A stretch of 64,000 bases of DNA from Candidatus Latescibacterota bacterium. Its GTDB lineage: Bacteria > JAAXHH01. The stretch covers positions 62,001 to 126,000 of the forward strand of contig JAJEHX010000033.1 in the NCBI GenBank assembly GCA_022823465.1. The letters are read 5' to 3'. The translations under genes were made by a program, and so were the position numbers. Of the stretch, positions 26,320 to 33,642 are shown in pieces. Within the stretch, counting starts at the first letter, position 1. Every line of letters begins with the position of its first letter. The notes beneath the pieces were generated by a model. It had not been told where the DNA came from. It searched no databases and saw only the letters and a program-made list of their open reading frames with translations.

Positions 26320-28026
26320 TCAGGGCATGGCGGCCCGTCCTCTTTCGTACCGTACCTTGCCGTCCACGATGGTATACAGGATTTCCGTATCCAGGATCTC
26401 GTTCTCCGGTACGGTCATGATGTCCTTGGACAGCGCCGTGAAATCCGCGAGCTTGCCCTGCTCGATGGAACCGAGCACGTCTTCGTGAAACGAACCGTAA
26501 GCGGCGTCGAGGGTATAGGACCTCAGGGCTTCCTGGCGCGACATGCGCTGGTCGCCGAACATCCCTCCCTCCGGGGTCCCGTCCGGCAGTTCCCGGGTCA
26601 CACTGGCGTAAAACGAAGCGATGGGACTGACGTGTTCGACCGGCGCGTCGGTCCCGTTGATGATCTTCACGCCTTCCTTCAACAGCTTCTGCCAGACGTA
26701 GCCGCCTTCTACCGTGCGTGCGTGGCCGAGCCGGTCCGGCGCCCAGGGCAGGTCCGAAGTCGCATGTATCCCCTGCATCGAGGCGATCACGCCCAGCCTG
26801 GCGAACCTGGGGATGTCGGCCTCGTCCAGGATCTGGGTGTGTTCGTCACGGAAACGGTGGTCTTTTACGTGGGGGAATTCCTTCATCGCCTTCTCGTACA
26901 TATCCAGCATCATGCGGTTGCCCCGGTCGCCGATGGCGTGGGTGCATACCTGCCAGCCGTGCTCGAGCCCGTATCGCGCGGCCTCGTAAATGGAATCGGG
27001 CGGAGTGGTGTAGAATCCGGAATTCCCCGGATCGTCTGCGTAGGGCTCCAGCAGCCAGGCGCCCCGCGAGCCGAGCGCCCCGTCGCCGTACATCTTGACG
27101 GCGCGGACGGTCAGGAATCCATCGGGGTGGGACCATGGTTTTTTCAAGGCGCGCATGGTATGCAGATTCGAGGCCATCACGTAGACCCGCATGTCCAGCT
27201 TGCCCTGTTCCGCGTATTCCTTGTACAGATCGATCCCGTCCACGCCGACCCCGGCGTCGTCGAACATGGTGATGCCGTTGGCCAGGCATTCCTGGATGCC
27301 GAGCTCAAGGGCCTGCCGCCGCTGGTTTTCGGTGAACCCGGGCACACGTACCAGGCCCATGGCCTTGTCGACCAGAATGCCCGTGGGATTGCCGTCCGCA
27401 TCCTTGATGATGTCTCCGCCGTCGGGAGACTGCGTCGTGCCGTCGATGCCCATCAGCTCCATGGCCCTGGCGTTGGCAAAGGCGGCGTGGCCGTCGGCCC
27501 TTCGCACGTACACGGGGATATCGGGCACGGCCTCACTCAGCTTGTGATGGGTCATGAAACCGCGGACGGTGAGGGAACTCCGGTCCGTCCATTTTTCTTC
27601 GTGCCAACCACGGCCGGTGATCCACTCCCCTTCCTCTTTGCCTTCGGCCGCCGCCAGCACCCGTTCGATCAACTCGTCGTATCCTGAAATACCGACCAGG
27701 TTGACCGTCATCTTCGCGACCCCGATGCCCATGAGGTGTCCGTGGCTCTCTTTCAAGCCGGGAACCAGGGTCTGTCCCTCCAGGTCGATTACCCGGGTAT
27801 CGGGACCGATAAAGGGCTCCACGTCTTCGTTTACGCCCACGACGGCGATCCGGTTTCCGATGACGGCCACGGCCTGCGCCTTGGGCCGGCTGTCGTCCAT
27901 CGTGTATACCGTGCCGTTGATCAGCGCCAGGTCCGCGGTCGACTTGCGTACCTGGGCCTCGCCGCCTGCAACCCAACTCAGTGTCATCAAGCCTGCGATT
28001 GCCACCGCCAGTAAAGATCTCCGCAT
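26320..28026 (-). CDS. Secreted amidohydrolase family protein (YtcJ-like)
   Basis: 568-residue metal-dependent amidohydrolase. I start at ATG 28026 because GGAGG lies 5 nt upstream; the frame is open to 28095. The first ~25 residues form a signal peptide (LLAVAIAGLMTLSWVAGGEAQ). The composite-domain strand ADLALINGTVYTMDD is followed by metal-site motifs ESHGHL (HxH), later CTHAIGDRGN and DEHTQ, and INGTDAPVEHV carrying the final aspartate. The C-terminal QGKLADFTALSKDIMTVPE is typical of the YtcJ branch. The substrate is unknown; members act on N-substituted amides or imides. It stands alone on the minus strand. Confidence 0.88.
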   Translation of the reverse strand: MRRSLLAVAIAGLMTLSWVAGGEAQVRKSTADLALINGTVYTMDDSRPKAQAVAVIGNRIAVVGVNEDVEPFIGPDTRVIDLEGQTLVPGLKESHGHLMGIGVAKMTVNLVGISGYDELIERVLAAAEGKEEGEWITGRGWHEEKWTDRSSLTVRGFMTHHKLSEAVPDIPVYVRRADGHAAFANARAMELMGIDGTTQSPDGGDIIKDADGNPTGILVDKAMGLVRVPGFTENQRRQALELGIQECLANGITMFDDAGVGVDGIDLYKEYAEQGKLDMRVYVMASNLHTMRALKKPWSHPDGFLTVRAVKMYGDGALGSRGAWLLEPYADDPGNSGFYTTPPDSIYEAARYGLEHGWQVCTHAIGDRGNRMMLDMYEKAMKEFPHVKDHRFRDEHTQILDEADIPRFARLGVIASMQGIHATSDLPWAPDRLGHARTVEGGYVWQKLLKEGVKIINGTDAPVEHVSPIASFYASVTRELPDGTPEGGMFGDQRMSRQEALRSYTLDAAYGSFHEDVLGSIEQGKLADFTALSKDIMTVPENEILDTEILYTIVDGKVRYERGRAAMP

Positions 28027-28138
28027 GTATTCCTCCATGGTGTTTTCCGTTACGCCGAATCCACGATCCGCAGTCCTGCGCGTCGTGAATCTCATACTTC
28101 GCTATTCTGCGCTCCGCTTACCCCGCGCCTGCGCTTCC

Positions 28139-28216
28139 CTGTCCTGCGCGGCCTGGATTCCGTCCCCGGCCATTCAGCGCGTCCTGCCATTTACCTTTCG
28201 CTGTCCTGCGCGGCCT
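28139..28216. repeat. 16-bp direct repeats after the B12-binding gene
   Basis: CTGTCCTGCGCGGCCT occurs at 28139-28154 and again at 28201-28216, 62 bp apart. The second copy includes two bases of the minus-strand stop codon at 28215-28217. Additional CCTGCGC words fill the spacer. Confidence 0.7.
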
Positions 28217-28631
28217 ATATCTCATCCTCCACGCGGCGCCGGTCCACTTCCTCCTGGATATAGGCGATGATGTCGCGCGTCGAAGTGCCCGGGCCGAACA
28301 ACGTACCCACACCCAGTGCCGCCAGCTCCTCCGCATCGGTCCTGGGGATGATCCCGCCGCCGGTGAGGAGCATGTGGTGGACGCCCTTTTCCCGCAGCAG
28401 GTTCATTACGCGGGGGAAGATGGTCATGTGGGCGCCGGACAGGATGCTGAGGGCGACCACGTCCACGTCCTCCTGGATAGCCGCTTCCACGATCATTTCG
28501 GGCGTTTGCCGGAGGCCGGTATAGATCACCTCCATGCCGGCGTCCCTGAGCGCGCTGGCGACCACCTTGGCGCCGCGGTCATGGCCGTCCAGGCCCGGTT
28601 TGGCTACGAGAACGCGAATGTTTTCTGCCAT
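28215..28631 (-). CDS. Cobalamin-binding subunit of methylmalonyl-CoA mutase family
   Basis: 138-residue stand-alone B12-binding domain. The cobalamin motif is DGHDRG (15-20, lower axial ligand H17), followed by the SILSGAH and LLTGGGIIP loops of the same fold. Stand-alone domains of this size pair with a separate catalytic subunit in two-gene methylmalonyl-CoA or isobutyryl-CoA mutases. meaB lies directly upstream on the same strand, which supports acyl-CoA mutase metabolism (propionate/methylmalonyl route). The catalytic TIM-barrel subunit is not in the window. Confidence 0.9.
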   Translation of the reverse strand: MAENIRVLVAKPGLDGHDRGAKVVASALRDAGMEVIYTGLRQTPEMIVEAAIQEDVDVVALSILSGAHMTIFPRVMNLLREKGVHHMLLTGGGIIPRTDAEELAALGVGTLFGPGTSTRDIIAYIQEEVDRRRVEDEI

Positions 28632-28665
28632 GATCGATCTCTCTCGACCTGCACGGTCCCGCGCA

Positions 28666-28762
28666 GATGCGAAGGCCCGAAACCTCGCGGATGCGAAGGC
28701 CGCGTCATATCGACGTCCCGCCGCGTCATGTCACCCACACGCCGCGTCATATCGACGTCCCG
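28666..28762. repeat. Short tandem repeats between meaB and the B12-binding gene
   Basis: Two copies of GATGCGAAGGCC (28666 and 28690, 24 bp apart) are followed by three 21-bp units starting at 28700, 28721 and 28742, each beginning CCGCGTCAT. Units 1 and 3 are identical and unit 2 is diverged. The array fills the intergenic gap and begins 8 bp from the meaB stop. Confidence 0.8.
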
Positions 28763-28769
28763 CCTGGCG

Positions 28770-29717
28770 TCAATTCGACAGGCCGTCCATGCCGTCCATG
28801 ATCTCCCGGGCGGCCGCGAGGGGCTGGATTTCCCTGCGGGCCACGCGTTCGGACAACCGGTCAAGCGTATCGTCCCTTTCGCGACGCTCAGTCAGTCTGC
28901 CGCGCCACAACTCGCCGAGCGCTTTCTCGATGGCCGAGCGGCCCTGGCGGAGCCGTCGCTTACCCAGATGGCCCTCGCCGGCGAGGTAGTCCCCGTGGGC
29001 ATCCAGCTGTTCGTACAGAGCGTCCATCCCCGTGTCGTCCCGCGCGCTCACCCGCAGGACGGGCGGTTTCCAGTCTTCCTCCCACCGCCCCATGTCCACG
29101 ACCATCTTGAGTTCGGAGGCGAAACGGTCCGCGCCTTCCCGGTCGGCCTTGTTGACGACCAGCACGTCGGCGATCTCCATCAGACCGGCCTTCATGGCCT
29201 GTACGCTGTCGCCCGATTCCGGCGTGAGCAGGACGACGGTGGTATCGCTGACCTCGGACACGTCGAGGGCGGATTGGCCCACGCCCACGGTCTCCACAAT
29301 GATAACGTCTTTGCCGAAGGCGTCAAGGGCCGTCATCGCGTGGGGAGTCGCCTCCGACAGGCCGCCAGCGTGGCTTCGGTCGGCCTGGCTGCGCACGTAG
29401 ACTTCCGGGTCGTCCCACGAACCCTGCATGCGTAGCCGGTCGCCGAGCAGCGCCCCGCCGCTGAAGGGGCTGGTCGGGTCCACGGCGATCACGCCGACGG
29501 TGCGACCGTCCTTGCGCAACTGGGAAGTCAGGCGGTCCGAAAGGGTGCTCTTTCCGGCTCCGGGCGGACCCGTAATGCCGATGCGCCGGGCCTTTCCGGA
29601 CAGGGGATACAGCGAGTCCAGAATCTCGGAACGCCGGTCCCGGTCGTTTTCCAGCAGGGTGATGACGCGGGAAAGGGCGATCCGGTCGCCGTCGAGGAAA
29701 CGATCGAGTAGCTTCAT
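28770..29717 (-). CDS. meaB: Methylmalonyl-CoA mutase-associated GTPase MeaB
   Basis: 315-residue G3E-family GTPase that loads and protects adenosylcobalamin in acyl-CoA mutases. It shows Walker A GPPGAGKST (50-58), VIAVDPTSPFSGGALLGDR, the ETVGVGQS switch segment and the NKAD guanine-specificity motif. The C-terminal dimerisation helices are present. The B12-binding subunit gene lies downstream on the same strand, so both probably serve the same mutase. Its start is about 14 bp from the recJ stop, and recJ is transcribed in the same direction, so an operon recJ-meaB-B12 subunit is possible. Confidence 0.94.
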   Translation of the reverse strand: MKLLDRFLDGDRIALSRVITLLENDRDRRSEILDSLYPLSGKARRIGITGPPGAGKSTLSDRLTSQLRKDGRTVGVIAVDPTSPFSGGALLGDRLRMQGSWDDPEVYVRSQADRSHAGGLSEATPHAMTALDAFGKDVIIVETVGVGQSALDVSEVSDTTVVLLTPESGDSVQAMKAGLMEIADVLVVNKADREGADRFASELKMVVDMGRWEEDWKPPVLRVSARDDTGMDALYEQLDAHGDYLAGEGHLGKRRLRQGRSAIEKALGELWRGRLTERRERDDTLDRLSERVARREIQPLAAAREIMDGMDGLSN

Positions 29718-29731
29718 AGCGGGAACGGAGG

Positions 29732-31441
29732 CTAGACCGAGGCGGTCTTTATGTCTTTAATGCGCAACTGGAGGCTGGTTTCGCCCCGGAAGGTGTTTTC
29801 CTCGAGGGTATAGGCCAGGTCGAGCTGATCCCGGCTGTCGTTGACTCGATCGGCGTAGTCCGCCATGCCGAATCCGATGGCGTCCATGACGCGGTTATGC
29901 TGTCTCACCCTGAATTTCAGATGTTTTTTCTCTGCTCCGATGATCCTTGTGGAACCCACGAGACTCAGATTGCGCGTTACGAGTACCGGGTGGTGGTTCG
30001 CCGGACCGAAGGGCCCGAGCATTTTCATCAGCTTGACCATGCGCGGCGTCACTTCGTCGAGTTCGATTACCGAGTCGATTTCGAGCCGGGGAACGAAATC
30101 CGCGGGAGTCGCCCGCGCCGCCACCACCTCGTGGAACTTTTGCCTGAAGTCCTCAATGCGGTCCTTTTCGATGGAAAGGCCCGCCGCGTGGTGGTGTCCG
30201 CCGAATTGTACCAGCAGGTCGGAGCACTCCTTGATGGCGTTGTACAGATGGAAGTCGCCCACGGTCCGCGCCGAGCCGCGTCCCCGTTCGCCCGCCGTCG
30301 AAATCATGACGACCGGCCGGTTGAAGGCCTCCACCATGCGGGACGCGACGATGCCGATGATGCCGGGATGCCAGGTGTCCGAATCGAGTACGAGGCCCTT
30401 TGCCTCCCGGAGAAACGGGTCCTTTTCCACGACGTCCCTGGCCGCTTCGAAGGTGAGGGTGTCTTCCTTGCGCCTTCGCAGGTTCTCCTCGTTCAGTTCC
30501 TTCGCCAGGTCCGCCGCTTCCCGCTGGTCTTCGGTGGTCAGCAGATCGACCACGCGCGTGGCGTCGCCCATGCGGCCGGCGGCGTTGATACGGGGCGCGA
30601 GCATGAAGAGCATGTGTCCCGTCGACAGTTCCTTCTCCCTCAGGCCCGCTACGTCGAGCAGCGCCAGCAGGCCGGATTTGTGCGTCTGCTGCATCATGTC
30701 CAGGCCGTACTTGGTCAGCACCCGGTTCTCGTCCCGCAGGGGGACGATGTCCGCCGTCGTGCCCAGGGCCACGAGATCCATGTGCGTGTACACCGCGTTC
30801 TCCGGCAGCCCCACGTGCTCGGCCAGCGCCTGCGCCACCTTGTAAGCCAGCCCGACGCCGCAGAGCTCCTTGAAGGGGTATCCGCAGTCGTCCCGCTTGG
30901 GATTCAGTATGGCCACGCCCTTCGGCAGGGTCTCGCCCGGGACGTGGTGATCGATGATGACGACGTCGATGCCCATTTCGCGGGCCTGGTCCACTTCAGC
31001 GTTGGCGGTGATCCCGCAGTCGACGGCCAGGATCAGCGTCACGCCGCGGCTTCTGGCTTCCTCCAGCCCTTCTATGGACAGTCCGTACCCATCCTTCAGG
31101 CGATTGGGGATGTAAGAGGAAATGTGATCCGTAAGCAACTTGATCGTGAGGTACAGCAGGGTCGTCGCCGTCGTCCCGTCCACATCGTAATCGCCGAAGA
31201 CCATGATGTGTTCTTTGCGTTCGATGGCGTCGGCGATCCGCTCGACGGCCAGATCCATGTCCTCCATGAGGAAGGGACTGTGCAGATCGTCGAGGGTGGG
31301 CTTCAGGAAATACCGCGCGTCGTCGAAAGTCGAAACGCCCCGGTTGAGCAGAATCTGCGCGATCACGCGCGGGACGTTGATCAGCTCCATCATCCGGGGA
31401 ACCTGGGGATGTTCGTCGTGTAGGACCCAGCGGCTGTTCAT
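29732..31441 (-). CDS. recJ: Single-stranded-DNA-specific 5'-3' exonuclease RecJ
   Basis: 569-residue DHH-family nuclease acting in recombinational and mismatch repair. Motifs in order: DYDVDG (84-89), an AVDCGITANAE segment, IDHHVPG with the DHH triad (164-166), and LVALGTTADIVPL. The DHHA1 region has WHPGIIGIVASR and GGHHHAAG. The C-terminal OB-fold follows (about 460-569). Length is typical. It is transcribed in the same direction as rnpB, which ends about 87 bp upstream; read-through from the rnpB promoter could contribute. Confidence 0.95.
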   Translation of the reverse strand: MNSRWVLHDEHPQVPRMMELINVPRVIAQILLNRGVSTFDDARYFLKPTLDDLHSPFLMEDMDLAVERIADAIERKEHIMVFGDYDVDGTTATTLLYLTIKLLTDHISSYIPNRLKDGYGLSIEGLEEARSRGVTLILAVDCGITANAEVDQAREMGIDVVIIDHHVPGETLPKGVAILNPKRDDCGYPFKELCGVGLAYKVAQALAEHVGLPENAVYTHMDLVALGTTADIVPLRDENRVLTKYGLDMMQQTHKSGLLALLDVAGLREKELSTGHMLFMLAPRINAAGRMGDATRVVDLLTTEDQREAADLAKELNEENLRRRKEDTLTFEAARDVVEKDPFLREAKGLVLDSDTWHPGIIGIVASRMVEAFNRPVVMISTAGERGRGSARTVGDFHLYNAIKECSDLLVQFGGHHHAAGLSIEKDRIEDFRQKFHEVVAARATPADFVPRLEIDSVIELDEVTPRMVKLMKMLGPFGPANHHPVLVTRNLSLVGSTRIIGAEKKHLKFRVRQHNRVMDAIGFGMADYADRVNDSRDQLDLAYTLEENTFRGETSLQLRIKDIKTASV

Positions 31442-31527
31442 GAACAGGACCGGATGTTGAAGTTGAGGGTGAGCGTGGCGCCCGGCATGGTGAACCGATT
31501 GCTGGAAACAGGAACGCCGGGAACCGT

Positions 31528-31918
31528 AAAACGTCCAAGCCGGCCGTAAGCCGAGTTCTGTGCCTTCGTGGCGAAGGTGGCGATCATCTATCTGGGACGG
31601 CTGTCGCCAGCCGCCTCTTGCGACCTTACCCGAGAGTCTCCGGTTGCCCGGCGGGCGAGACGGGCCGTCTCTCCTCTCCTATTCGGTCTTGCACCAGATG
31701 GGGTTTGTCCTGCCGGCCCGGTTGCCCGGACCGCGGTGAGCTCTTACCTCGCCTTTTCACCTTTGCCTCCCCGAAGGGATCGGCCGTGTGTTTTCTGTGA
31801 CACTTTCCGTGGCATCACTGCCCCCTGCCGTTAGCAGGCATCCTGCCCTGCGGTGCTCGGACTTTCCTCGCCCGCACGTTGGCGGACGCGATCGCCTGGA
31901 CGACTTGGGACGTTTTAC
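31528..31918 (-). ncRNA. rnpB: RNase P RNA, bacterial type A
   Basis: Catalytic RNA that matures tRNA 5' ends. On the minus strand the conserved 5' block GAGGAAAGTCCGAGC appears near 31875, followed by a GGCAGGGGGCAGTGA stretch, ACAGAAAACA, GGTGAAAAGG and GGTAAGAGCTCACC. Near the 3' end come GGTCGCAAGAGG, ATAGATGATCGCC and ACAGAACTCGGCTTA. The ends pair: AAAACGTC plus CAAG (31916-31905) with CTTG plus GACGTTTT (31539-31528) form helix P1 with a single bulged C. The size (about 390 nt) is normal. A promoter immediately upstream predicts a start at about 31918. Plus-strand frames here are shadows. Confidence 0.95.
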
Positions 31919-31924
31919 ACCGTT

Positions 31925-31953
31925 AATATACCCAATGGCGCGTCGCGGTTCAA
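31925..31953 (-). promoter_or_regulatory. Promoter of rnpB
   Basis: On the minus strand: TTGAAC (31953-31948), a 17-bp spacer and TATATT (31930-31925). It ends 7 bp before the predicted 5' end of RNase P RNA. The -35 box lies in the last unit of the 25-bp repeat array. Confidence 0.7.
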
Positions 31954-32044
31954 GTCCGGAGCAGGATAAGCGATTCAAGTCCCGAGCAGGATAGGCGGTT
32001 CAAGCCCGGCACAGGATGAAGTGTTCAACCCCGGCGCGGGCTGG
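31945..32044. repeat. Four 25-bp tandem repeats upstream of rnpB
   Basis: TTCAAG or TTCAAC recurs at 31949, 31974, 31999 and 32024, exactly 25 bp apart. The units share CCCGGxxCAGGAT-like cores, diverging towards 32044. Read on the minus strand, each unit offers a TTGAA word; only the rnpB-proximal one has a -10 box at the correct distance. Confidence 0.85.
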
Positions 32045-32086
32045 TTGGATGGGCGCCCCGGGCGGCGCGCAACGGGCAGACGCGTT

Positions 32087-32803
32087 TCAGAACTCAGGGC
32101 CGTCTTCCGTAATCAGGATCCGGCCGCAACCTTCACAGGAAACAAGCCTCTGTGCCTGCCGGATCTGCAGCATGACCTGCAGCGGAATCACGTGGAAACA
32201 GCCGGAGCAGGCCCCTTTCTTTACGGGCACGACGGTCATCCCCCGCAGGTTCCGCCGTATGCGGTCGTATACCTTGAGGACCTGGTTCTCCACGCGCATG
32301 GACATTCGCTTTCGCTCATCCATTTTGACGGTGACGTCTTCGTCCACCGCCGAAAGCCTGGTCTTGAGCGCCGTGCGCTCTTCGTCCAGGCGCTCGATCA
32401 GCGAATCGGTCTCGCCGCGCATGGACTCCAGCGCTTCACTCTCCGTCTCGGTCTCGGTGATTAACTGCAGAATCGCGTCTTCGAGTTCCGAGATGAGGGT
32501 CTTCTGCGCCTGGATCTCCGTCTGGAGCGCGTCGTACTCCTTGTTGGTCTTTACGCTGTAAAGCTGGCCCTGGTACTTCTTGACCTGTTCCTGGGCGGTC
32601 TGCAGGTCCCGCTCGCGCTGACGCCGGTCTTTTTCGATGTCCGCGACCTTCGTTTCCTGGTCCGCGAGCCTGGTTTCCGCTTCGGCCTGGACGGTGCCCA
32701 TCGTCTCCAACTGATTGGGAATGTCTACCTTGTACTGTTCGAGTTCGTGCAGGTCCTGATCCGTCTTCTGAAGTTCCAACAGCGCTCTCAAGCTCTCCTG
32801 CAT
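32087..32803 (-). CDS. Coiled-coil zinc-ribbon protein (CdsZ/zf-RING_7 family)
   Basis: 238-residue protein: an N-terminal region is followed by a long charged coiled coil (about residues 5-165, rich in E, Q, R, D) and a C-terminal zinc ribbon. The ribbon cysteines are in GACSGC and SCEGCG (CxxC plus CxxC). This is the bacterial and chlamydial C4-type zinc-ribbon family, whose cellular role is uncertain. I start at ATG 32803 (MQESLRALLELQK), where homologous sequences begin; the frame opens to 32881 but that extension reads through a terminator hairpin. It is transcribed from a promoter near 33030 through a leader that contains the hairpin, so expression may depend on read-through. Confidence 0.82.
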   Translation of the reverse strand: MQESLRALLELQKTDQDLHELEQYKVDIPNQLETMGTVQAEAETRLADQETKVADIEKDRRQRERDLQTAQEQVKKYQGQLYSVKTNKEYDALQTEIQAQKTLISELEDAILQLITETETESEALESMRGETDSLIERLDEERTALKTRLSAVDEDVTVKMDERKRMSMRVENQVLKVYDRIRRNLRGMTVVPVKKGACSGCFHVIPLQVMLQIRQAQRLVSCEGCGRILITEDGPEF

Positions 32804-32839
32804 GCGACCTTGACCCTCCATGGAGATGAAAAGGCGGAC

Positions 32840-32869
32840 AAAAAAAAATGCACTCTGACAGTGCATTTT
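32840..32869 (-). terminator. Intrinsic terminator in the leader of the zinc-ribbon gene
   Basis: On the minus strand a perfect 10-bp stem AAAATGCACT / AGTGCATTTT encloses loop GTCAG. The stem's terminal Ts extend into a run of nine Ts (32848-32840). It lies 37 bp upstream of the start codon, not after a gene. Confidence 0.8.
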
Positions 32870-32997
32870 CCTTCGTTTCAATCTGGTTTTACCGGGCCCC
32901 GGGTCCGAAGAGGCAATTGCAGCCGGACCATGCAGACAATCGGGCTCGTAGACATATCCATCCTTTTCCTAATACTACTTGCTTTATTCGATTATAG
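32840..32997 (-). ncRNA. Candidate leader RNA or small RNA ending at an intrinsic terminator
   Basis: A transcript from the TTGACA-17-TATTTT promoter at 33032-33004 would start near 32997 and end at the hairpin about 155 nt later. Inside it, GGTCCG and CGGACC can pair across 16 nt. A GC-rich near-palindrome CCCGGGGCCCGG follows, then an AT-rich stretch before the terminator. I do not recognise it as SRP RNA, 6S RNA, tmRNA or a known riboswitch. It contains no convincing open frame. It may be an attenuator for the zinc-ribbon gene or an independent small RNA. Confidence 0.45.
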
Positions 32998-33008
32998 ATC
33001 TTTAAAAT
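32979..33008 (+). promoter_or_regulatory. Promoter of the anchored RidA-like gene (shares -10 with the divergent promoter)
   Basis: TTGCTT (32979-32984), an 18-bp spacer and TAAAAT (33003-33008). The same AT-rich element is the -10 of the minus-strand promoter. The RidA-like gene starts at 33054 after a strong GAGGAGG. Confidence 0.5.
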
Positions 33009-33032
33009 AATGCCGGAAGCGCGTGGTGTCAA
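33004..33032 (-). promoter_or_regulatory. Promoter of the leader RNA / zinc-ribbon gene
   Basis: On the minus strand: TTGACA (33032-33027), exactly 17 bp, then TATTTT (33009-33004). The -10 overlaps the -10 (TAAAAT) of the plus-strand promoter. Confidence 0.65.
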
Positions 33033-33053
33033 CCAAAATCAGAGGAGGGTATC

Positions 33054-33572
33054 ATGGGTTCGATCATACGATTACGCGGCAATAAAACGGAAGAAACGGT
33101 CGAATTGAGCATTGCCGTTTCCAAGTGGCTGTTCGCCGGCTTCCTGGCGCTGCTCGTCGCCGCTGTTTCCCTGGGTTACGCCGTGCTGCCCGCCCAGTCG
33201 CAGGACGACCGGGGCCGCAAGGCCATCGCGCCGGGACAGAACTACAGCGAGGCCATTGAGGCGGGTGACTTCGTGTTCCTTTCCGGCAAGATCGCCGCCG
33301 TTCGCGGCCGGATCATCCCGGGTGGCATCCAGGCGGAAACGAAGATGGTCATGGACAACCTGCAGAAGGCGCTGGCCAAGTCCGGGCTGACGATGGACGA
33401 CGTCGTGAAGGCCACGGTGTTTCTAAGCGACCTGAATGACTTTGCCGCCATGAACGAAGTGTACCGGTCCTACTACACGGGCGATCCGCCCGCCCGTTCC
33501 ACCGTTCAATCGGGGGTCGTCCTCAACGCCGGTATCGAAATCGACCTGATCGCCTACCGCGGCGGCAAGTAG
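33054..33572 (+). CDS. Membrane-anchored RidA/YjgF-family protein
   Basis: 172-residue member of the RidA (Rid/YER057c/UK114) family, whose cytosolic members deaminate reactive enamines and imines. The Rid domain covers about residues 55-170 with an AGDFVFLSGKI strand, ALAKSGLTMDDVVKATVFL and the active-site PPARSTVQ segment containing the conserved arginine; it ends IEIDLIAYRGGK. Unusually, an N-terminal extension of ~50 residues contains one hydrophobic helix (about 24-46), likely a signal or anchor, which would place the domain outside the cytosol. The ATG follows AGAGGAGG. Its stop codon lies inside a 23-bp tandem repeat. Confidence 0.88.
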   Translation: MGSIIRLRGNKTEETVELSIAVSKWLFAGFLALLVAAVSLGYAVLPAQSQDDRGRKAIAPGQNYSEAIEAGDFVFLSGKIAAVRGRIIPGGIQAETKMVMDNLQKALAKSGLTMDDVVKATVFLSDLNDFAAMNEVYRSYYTGDPPARSTVQSGVVLNAGIEIDLIAYRGGK

Positions 33573-33618
33573 TCGCCTACCGCGGCGGCAAGCAGTCGCC
33601 TACCGCGGCGGCAAGTAG
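33550..33618. repeat. Three 23-bp tandem repeats spanning the RidA-like stop codon
   Basis: Units begin at 33550, 33573 and 33596 with TCGCCTACCGCGGCGGCAAG. The first unit ends with the gene's TAG stop. The second has CAG at that position and the third TAG again. Because 23 is not a multiple of three, each copy is read in a different frame. Confidence 0.9.
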
Positions 33619-33642
33619 TCGCCGGGCCGCTCCGGAGAGCGA

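Noticed and set aside
28700-28762. CRISPR-like array
   Set aside because: The three 21-bp units are contiguous with no spacers; simple tandem repeats.
31568-31994. Several small plus-strand open frames
   Set aside because: They lie inside or beside the RNase P RNA gene, whose conserved blocks and end pairing explain the sequence.
31945-32044. CRISPR-like array
   Set aside because: The 25-bp units are directly adjacent with no unique spacers, and no cas genes are present.
32881-33000. tRNA, SRP RNA or tmRNA in the leader region
   Set aside because: No T-loop, anticodon arm, SRP tetraloop core or tmRNA ends could be found.
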